From: Larix kaempferi
Lineage: Eukaryota > Streptophyta > Pinopsida > Pinales > Pinaceae
Direction: 5' to 3'
Length of the DNA stretch: 64,000 nt
Assembly: GCA_027924585.1 (NCBI GenBank)
Contig: BSBM01000597.1
Location: 3,859,501-3,923,500 of the forward strand
Part shown: positions 57,165 to 64,000 of the stretch, piece after piece
How positions within the stretch are numbered: position 1 is the stretch's first letter
Layout: each line of letters starts with the position of its first letter
Notes under the pieces: generated by a model
The model's input: the letters and a program-made list of their open reading frames with translations, nothing else
Databases searched by the model: none
Told to the model about the DNA's origin: nothing
Translations under genes and position numbers: made by a program

Positions 57165-59729
57165 CTACAAACCCTCCTCTTGAGAAGAAGAAAAGTGGGT
57201 AGAGTCTCTCTTGCCTAATTGTGTAGAAGGATTTGGTTCATCAGAAGTTGCAAGAAATGCACATAATTTTTCTTCTAGGTATTTGGCTTTCTTCATATAA
57301 AATTGCTCATTGGATCTCTGGTTATTTGCATCATCAATGTACTTCTTCAAACTATCCACATTTTTCTTATACTTCTCCTTGCTTTCCTTTTGTTCTTTGT
57401 TAAGATCATCCTTTGTATATTTCAGTTCATATTGAACTTGAGCTAACTGTCTCCTAAGTGGCTCTGCCTCTATATCCAATTGTTGTGCCCTCAATTATGC
57501 ATCATCTAGAGTATGCAAAAGTGACACTCGTTGAATAACGAGCATCTACAAAGCAGAAATTTGGGATTTCAATTCTTTTATCTCATTTTCGCATTCCAAA
57601 TGTTGTACTTGTCTGTTCTCTAATATTTTCTTCTTAATCTCGAAATATTTCTGAGCTACCTCCTTCTTCACTGGTTCCAACATTATTGTTGGCCTGAAAA
57701 TATCACCTCCAACATTCATTTCCATAACTGCTTCCATCAAGGATTTCTCTCACATTTTTAAGGTGACATTAAACTTAAGTAAGTGTTGTTTGTCATCTCC
57801 ACTAGATTTTATTGCTGCAATAACATCCTCCATTGTCTTCTCTCACATTTGTAATGACCTTTGATATTTTATTAAGAACTATTGGTGTGCAAGCTTATCA
57901 TACCTTTCCGCATAAGCCATACCTATACTCTTGACCTTATCAATTTTAGATCCTTCTCCTCTTTTATCTCTTTTAGCACATAATTTTGTAGCAATCCTCT
58001 CAATATATTTGTATTTCAAATTTTGATCTTTGTTATGAATCATTTTCTTCATTTTTTCCTTTCTTTTCTTATATTCCTCAATCTCATCTTGATGTTTCTT
58101 ATACTCTTCTCTCAATTCTGTTCAAACCGAGCCTTTAAAATTTCAATTAATTGTTCTTTGTGCTTTAGTTCGTTCATAAGTTTTGCTTCTTGACCCACCA
58201 CAATTTTTATAGGTGGTACGTTCAAAACCTCAAGCCACTTTTTTAGCTCATCTTGAAGTCTTTGTATGTCCTCTTCATATCCTTTACTCAAATCCTCAAG
58301 AATTTTAATGGCATTCTCATATTCCTTCTTATTATTATCTATAATTCTATCTACTTCTTTAGACATACCTTTAATAACTCTGTCTTTGGTTTCTATTGTA
58401 TGTCTTGCCTTTTCTCCAATATCCACAATTGTCTTATGTAACATTGCAGTATTATGTAATAGATCAAGAATTTGCATATCCTTAGTTGCTCACAGGTCAA
58501 AGCTCTTTATAGAGGAGGCCTCCTCCATGGAAGCTAATTATTTGAAATGCAATATCTTATCAAAAAGAGAAAACAAATCCACCATCAAAAAAATATTTTG
58601 GAGCGATTGAATCAGAGTTGTTAGAGATAATTTGTTGAAGTGCCAACTTTAGAGGTGCAACCTCATCAAATTGAATCTCTACACAAGAAGGAATATCATC
58701 TTTCATTGGGATGTTGTCCACAATCCATGAAATACTCAAAATCCCACGTATGATTTTCTATCGTATCATCATCATTGTGCTCCTATTCACAATCCACACA
58801 ACCCTCTAAATCCTGCCTTTGATTTTCTGTCATTTCACCTCCATGTAAGCTTGCCAATATTGAGACAGCAATCTCATCTTCACGATTTTCTAAACCAATG
58901 TCGCTTGATGTACCTTCTATATAGTTCTCCAATGCCTCTTCATGTACTTCTAAAGTTGAGGGACCAACAACTACTTCCTGTATATTGTTCTTTGGAGACT
59001 GTCAAGGAACTTCTTGATTTTTTTTTTCACTTTGGGCCTTCCAATGTATGTTTTTTACAATTGGTCAATCGTACAACAATGGGTCGATATAAGTCAATCA
59101 TTTTTTGTATTGTTCCACGGTAATTGAACTTCACTCTCCTTTTTTTCTCTCTTGCAGTGCAAATTGAAATTTCTTATCCAATAGATGAGGGACATCTATG
59201 GGCATGTCATCAACCTAGCGAATGACCAGATTCATGCATTCTCCCAAAATATCTATCCTGTGGTGATTCAAAATTGTCCTAAGGACAATATGAATCAAGT
59301 TTTTGTATAGTCCTAGAGGAACATCTTGCATTCTTAAACCATTCCTAGGAACATATACGTTTTCCCCACATATTTATTTGCCATCTCATTCTTTTCTAGC
59401 CTAGGGGATTTCTGAAAGGTCAACATTACTCCCCCCTTGTGTGGAATTCTAGTAGCTTTGGAAATCAAATCAGGGTCCAAAGAAACGCTCCTCCAAAAAA
59501 TCACCAATTTCATGGCCCCATCATCATAATTAGAAATCACATCATCTATCTCTTCATTATTGAAATTGAATTCTCCAAAAACAAAATCATGCACTCCTGC
59601 TCTTTGAAGGGTATTTACCATACATGTTGGCCACTTTCTTCTATCATTCCATTTACAAACACTCTCTTGTAATTTATTCACAGTGAACCATTCCACCTAG
59701 GAACCCCCTATTTCACTGACTGTTGCCAT
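57165..59729 (-). pseudogene. Coiled-coil accessory protein gene of the putative transposon, broken
   Basis: From ATG at 59729-59727 (MATVSEIGGS, then an in-frame TAG) a globular N-terminal part reads EWFTVNKLQESVCKW, VHDFVFGEFNF and VIFWRSVSLDPDLISKATRI. After a frame change near 59345 it continues VPRNGLRMQDVPLGLYKNL, ILNHHRIDILGECMNLVIR and VDDMPIDVPHLLDKKFQF. This style is seen in plant-transposon-associated proteins. From ~58480 to 57200 the product is almost all charged heptad-like helix (EDLSKGYEEDIQRLQDELKKW, EIEEYKKRKEKMKKM, LRRQLAQVQYELKYTKDDL), a long coiled coil in four frame segments. The sum is about 850 codons. It resembles the role of a second, DNA-binding or scaffold gene of two-gene transposons, but no family is recognised. 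Confidence 0.55.
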
Positions 59730-59759
59730 TTTACGAGATGCCTTTGTTTCTACTGCGGC

Positions 59760-60081
59760 CGAAGTTGTCTTGGTTTAGAGATGAAATCCCGAGCAACTAG
59801 TGTGTTCACTATAATTTTTGAAATCTGCCTAGTTAGTAATGAATACGTATGGAAGGGCATGTAGAGGATTCACACTGACAGTACATGAAGAGGATGCATG
59901 CAGGAAGAGAATGCACGCGACAAATTAAGTCTTACTATATTAATTATTAATCCCCTAATAATAAATCAATTTTCTAAAGTACACAAACTTATTCAAAGTA
60001 TAATAAAAATGAGATAAGTGTTTGTCAACCATATACCTACCTTAAGTAATTATCAATACTCTATATTATATATAATAAATA
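59760..60081. other. Presumed 5' region of the coiled-coil gene
   Basis: Upstream of the minus-strand start, the frame T-K-T-T-S-A-A-V-E-T-K-A-S-R-K precedes MATVSE without a stop, so the start could be higher. A ~20 bp GAGGATGCATGCAGG/GAGAATGCACGCG doublet lies at ~59890-59930. No gene otherwise. Confidence 0.4.
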
Positions 60082-62745
60082 TTTTTTCTAAAGTTGTTAT
60101 GTAAAAGACTAAGTGTAAATATTCAAAACCGGGCTTAGAAAAATGCACGCCGAAGTCCATACAGATGTCAATAATTGAAATTGAGACCATGGGGTTGAAT
60201 ATAGAAATATTTTTGACAAAATACTCTTTCATATTCCTAAGATCCTGTTTCATTTTTCCACAGTTAATCTCACAAACTGGCAACTTTTCTGTTTTGAACC
60301 CAATTTAACCCAGTTCACAAAATGCCCGCCCAACCCTTATTATTGGGTATTTTTAGTGATTTCAGGTTGGAAATGGTGTTTTTTACTATTTCCCACCTTC
60401 TTGTACATCACGTTCTTCAATTTGGGTTCAAAAAATTATTGGTGTGCAAAAACACTTCATGGTTGTCTCGTAAATTGTATTTACGAAATGCCCACCTACA
60501 TTAATAAAAATGCAAGCCAAACCCTCTTATCAAATGCTTATAGTTGATAATTTGGAAATAGGATAGCTAGATATTATGAGAACAATACCCTGTTGACTGT
60601 TTATAGGATACCTAGATTCATGTGCCTATGGTACACAAGTGAAGTTTCCAATTTGGATATTGTTAACTTTGTACATTGTTTTGTATGATTTTTGTCGAGT
60701 ACATCAACAAATTTAAGAATGCACATATGATGACTTTATTATGGTAAATATTACCATACTATATGTATCAAACATATTCTTATGCATAATTTTTCAATAA
60801 ATTGGTTTAAATAAAAAAATAGGACTAAAACCCTAAGTTGTTATGTAAAAGACTAAGTGTAAATATTCAAAACTGGGATTAGCAAAATGCACGCCACAGT
60901 CCATACATATGTCAATAATTGAAACTGATACCATGGGGTTGAAGCTAGATATATTTTTGACAAAAACCTCTTTCATATTCCTAAGATCCTGTTTCATTTT
61001 CCCACAATTAATATCACAAACTGACAACTTTTCTATTTTGAACCCAATTTAACCCAGTTCACAAAAATGTTAGAGCATTAAAACCCACCTTTATACTTAG
61101 GATACAAATTTCAATTAATTTTATTACTTTCCTAGGTGTCTAAAATAGGTTGTTGACCACTTATTTGCTTCCTAGGTCCACCATTTGTCATCCTTATCCA
61201 CTAGAGCGCACTTATGACCAAAACTGCCTGTTTTTTTGGCCATTCTAAGTGGCAAGGGAACATTTATTCTTTTGCATAGCTTTTGTACTGCTTTTTCTGC
61301 TTTTAAGTGGATAAGTCAAAAGCTAGTCACTCTAAAGGTTTTGACAACTGCTTTCTTTGTTGGCCAACACATATTTCCTCTTTTTCTTTCCAAAAGGCAT
61401 CATCTTTTTCTAAATTAATCATACATCATCTTCCAAATCAATTTTGGACAATTCGTGAGCTTTATGACTGCTTTGGAATTGGATGTTTCCTCCCTGGGGG
61501 GGTTTAGCTAGTTTAGTAAGCATGCTTTTGTTAGCTATTTGAATGCGTCCAAAGCAATTCTAATTTCTGATGTAACTCTATATATTTGCAGCCAATTTAT
61601 GACACATGGTTGACTGATGTACATTAATGCTATAAAGTTTATTATTGTGCATCATTTTAGTGTCTGATTTTCAGTGTTCTTGACAATTCTAAACTAGCAA
61701 TTTTAGTGAGAGTATTGTTCAATCTTTATGATCAACCTATGATTTTATTTCACAAAAAATTCCCTCCCATCCCTAATTATTGGGTCTTTTTTAGTGATTT
61801 CAGGTTGGAAATGGTGTGTTTTACTATTTCCCACCTTCTTGTACATCTGGTTATTCCATTTGGGTTCAAAACATTACTGGTGTGTAAAAACACTTCATGG
61901 TTGTCTTGTATTTATGAAATGTCCACCTACATTAATAAAAATGCAAGCCAAGCCATCCTATCAAATGATTATATTTGATGGATTTGGAAATAGGATAGCT
62001 AGATATTGTGAGAACAATACCCTATTGAATGTTTATACAATACCTAGATTCATGTGCCTATGGTACACAAGTAAAGTTTCCAATCTGGACATCATTAACT
62101 TTGTACATTGTTTTGTATCATTTTTGCCGAGTACATCAACAAACTTAAGAATGCACATATGATGAATTTATTATGGTAAAGATAGCATACTATATGTATC
62201 AAACATATTCTTATGCATAATTTGTCAATAACTTGGTCAAAATAAAAAATTAGGAATAAAACCCCTTAGTTGTTATGTAAAAGACAAGTGTAAATATTAA
62301 AAAATGGGCTTGGAAAAATGCACACCAAAGTTCGTACATATGTCAATAATTGAAATTGAGACCATGGGGTTGAAGCTAGATATATTTTTGACAAAAAAAT
62401 CTTTCATATTCCTAAGATCCTATTTCATTTTCCCACAGTTAATCTCACAAACTGACAACTTTTCAGTTTTGAACACAATTTAACCCAGTTCACAAAAATG
62501 CCCACCCAACCCTCATTATTGGCTTCTTTTTAGTGATTTCAGTTGGAAATGGTGTGTGTTTTACTATGTCCCACCTTCTTGTACATCTGGTTCTTTCATT
62601 TGGGTTCAAAAAATTCCCGCTATTCAAAAACACTTCATGGTTTTCTTGTATTTATGAAATGTCCACCTACATTAATAAAAATGCAAGCCAAACCCTCCTA
62701 TTAAATGTTTATAGTTAATGGATTTGGAAATAGGATAGCTATATA
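60082..62745 (-). repeat. Right array of ~730 bp repeats, inverted orientation
   Basis: Reverse-complement units are anchored by GTTATGTAAAAGACTAAG at ~60089, 60836 and 62270 (747 bp; then ~742 bp after removing the insert at 61068-61754). The last unit ends at about 62745 inside GGAAATAGGATAGCTATAT, roughly 100 bp further out than the left array's edge. The inner edge (60082) also differs from the left inner edge by about 60 bp. Confidence 0.93.
61068..61754. mobile_element. Solo-LTR-like insertion in the right array
   Basis: The repeat unit is interrupted after CACAAAAA by 687 bp starting TGTTAGAGC and ending TTTCACA (TG...CA). AAAAA flanks both sides (61063-61067 and 61755-61759) and the repeat then resumes. 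A TATAAAG box is near 61631. The termini and 5 bp duplication fit a solo LTR. The A-rich duplication is weak evidence, and another insert type is possible. Confidence 0.55.
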
Positions 62746-64000
62746 GAGAGAGAATAATATCCTTGTGTTAATTTTATATAACCAAACCTCATATGCTCAC
62801 ATTCCAACTATGAAAATGTGCAATTTTAATCATTTTGACTGTTATGGAAACTTAGTGTAAAATGCAAGCCATAAGCATAAAAATGCATGCTAAGCATGTG
62901 TAATCATATTTAAAGGAATGAGGTATTTTACATCTATGTTTTGTGATGCAGGGGCATCAAGTACGGCATGTCAATGTGATGGTATGTTTACATGACATGT
63001 GGAGGTGCAGTTGTCAAAGGATATGGATGAAGTATAAAACTAAAGATTTGATTTCCTGTTATTTAGGAATAGGTTAAGGTAGTTTCGAAAGTCAGTTGAT
63101 CAGATAAGTGTAAGTTTTTTTTCTTGTTAGAGTTAATTTAGGGGAATATCTAAGAATATAATTAGTTACGCTCATTCGAGGAGGGGAGAGATGGTTTGTT
63201 GTAATCATCCAAATTAAATCGTTTTTGTAGATAGTTAGTTTTGGGGGTGATTGGCAATAATCAAGAAGTTTCTATGTTAGATGTGTTGTTTTTTTTCCTA
63301 AAGATTGCATTCGAAATTTAATCTGTATCTGTGTGAAAAAGAGTGTTCTCTCCATGTGAGTGAGTGCAGTCCAAATGCATTTAATTAATTAGTTGTAGAC
63401 AAAAAGAGATGAATGAATGAAGCTCGAACTTGAGGGAAGAGTAAGCGCGGCTCTGTTTTTTTAATTAAATTGATAATTCAAAGTTGCTCTGTTTTATCGT
63501 GGGTTATGGTGTTTCATTTTTCTAAGGCAAAATAACTGTGAACATATGTCAAGTTTGACCTAGTACTGATTTAAATATTGTTTGGGTTTGAAATAAAGGA
63601 AAGTTTCAGTTGTAAATAGTGAAAGACCGATGGTTGAGTCCACTCTTTCCTGTAAATCGCTATTTCTTTGACAATATGTTGGAATTGTGTGACCTGATTT
63701 AAAATTAATTGACTGTAAATTATAGAGTTGCACATAGTATTGAGCTACAATTAGAAAGTGATCAAATATTCTTCGAGATCTGCAACATTTTGCGAAAGTG
63801 AAAGCCCTTAGAGGATATGTTTTTGTCGATTATGGAAGACTGTAATAAGTAGGTATTAGGATAGTTTGAAGACAAAACATATGTATCTTCTCAATATCCC
63901 ATAGGATAAAAAATGTATATTTTGATTTCAAACTTTGAAATATGAAAGATACCTATATTTTCACTGGAAAAGAGAAATCATTAATAACACAACATTAATA
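62746..64000. other. Right flank, no gene recognised
   Basis: Single-copy-looking sequence of moderate AT content. There are no convincing frames, LTRs or tandem arrays. A TGCAAGCCATAAGCATAAAAATGCATGC block at ~62864-62892 weakly recalls a word of the 730 bp repeat. Confidence 0.5.

Larger units (their letters stand above)
48098..62745. mobile_element. Putative large DNA transposon with inverted arrays of ~730 bp repeats
   Basis: A ~730 bp repeat is present as about 4.4 direct units on the left (48098-51344) and about 3 inverted units on the right (60082-62745). They bracket 8.7 kb with two convergent broken genes: a transposase-like gene with introns (51595-56757, plus) and a coiled-coil gene (59729-57165, minus). 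Retained introns argue against a processed retrocopy. Two convergent genes driven from long inverted ends recall MuDR, but no MULE or CACTA signature was confirmed. I could not identify terminal motifs or a target-site duplication, so the outer limits are only the limits of the arrays. Confidence 0.55.

Noticed and set aside
61794-62162. 122-codon gene in the right array
   Set aside because: It lies wholly within the 730 bp repeat. Related frames in other units are broken at many points, so it is noted only as an observation on the repeat.

Overview
The window looks like repeat-dominated nuclear DNA of a seed plant with a large genome. A gymnosperm is plausible, but nothing here proves it. 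The evidence is nested LTR retrotransposons primed by initiator-Met-like binding sites, a plant-type LINE with a C-terminal RNase H, intron-bearing genes with GT..AG boundaries, a plant malectin-like receptor fragment and long AT-rich spacers. No intact cellular gene is visible. Almost every coding segment is a decayed mobile-element gene.

Layout. 1-1797 is a purine-rich higher-order satellite in which cytosine is rare on the + strand. 1798-12500 is AT-rich spacer with many small tandem duplications and one cellular gene relic: the 5' end of a malectin-like receptor gene (about 5120-6052, minus), with a signal-peptide exon, an intron and a frameshifted extracellular domain. 12500-20876 holds unassigned minus-strand coding relics and a minus-strand LINE. 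A 4.45 kb Ty3/gypsy chromovirus-type element (13896-18348, plus) split the LINE and has since lost its reverse transcriptase and integrase core. 20877-40132 is a minus-strand gag-protease element (called T1 here). It contains a 1.93 kb internal tandem duplication. A Ty1/copia element (24431-31584) sits inside only one duplicated copy, and a non-coding LARD-like element (35348-39105) sits inside gag. 40133-46100 is a second related gag-protease element (T2). In neither T1 nor T2 could I find a reverse transcriptase or integrase.

The most interesting part is 48098-62745. Arrays of a ~730 bp repeat lie in direct orientation on the left (about 4.4 units) and inverted orientation on the right (about 3 units). 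Between them are two convergent broken genes. One is a multi-intron, transposase-like gene (51595-56757, plus) whose N-terminal part is made of eight 61-residue repeats. The other is a long coiled-coil protein gene (59729-57165, minus). The layout resembles a two-gene cut-and-paste DNA transposon with very long structured inverted ends. I cannot place it in a named superfamily with confidence. A small broken acidic reading frame (47436-47757) lies just outside it.

How the pieces relate. The insertion order can partly be read: LINE before chromovirus; T1 and its internal duplication before the copia element; T1 gag before the LARD; the inverted array before the solo-LTR-like insert at 61068-61754. 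All coordinates and differences were read by eye, without alignment software.
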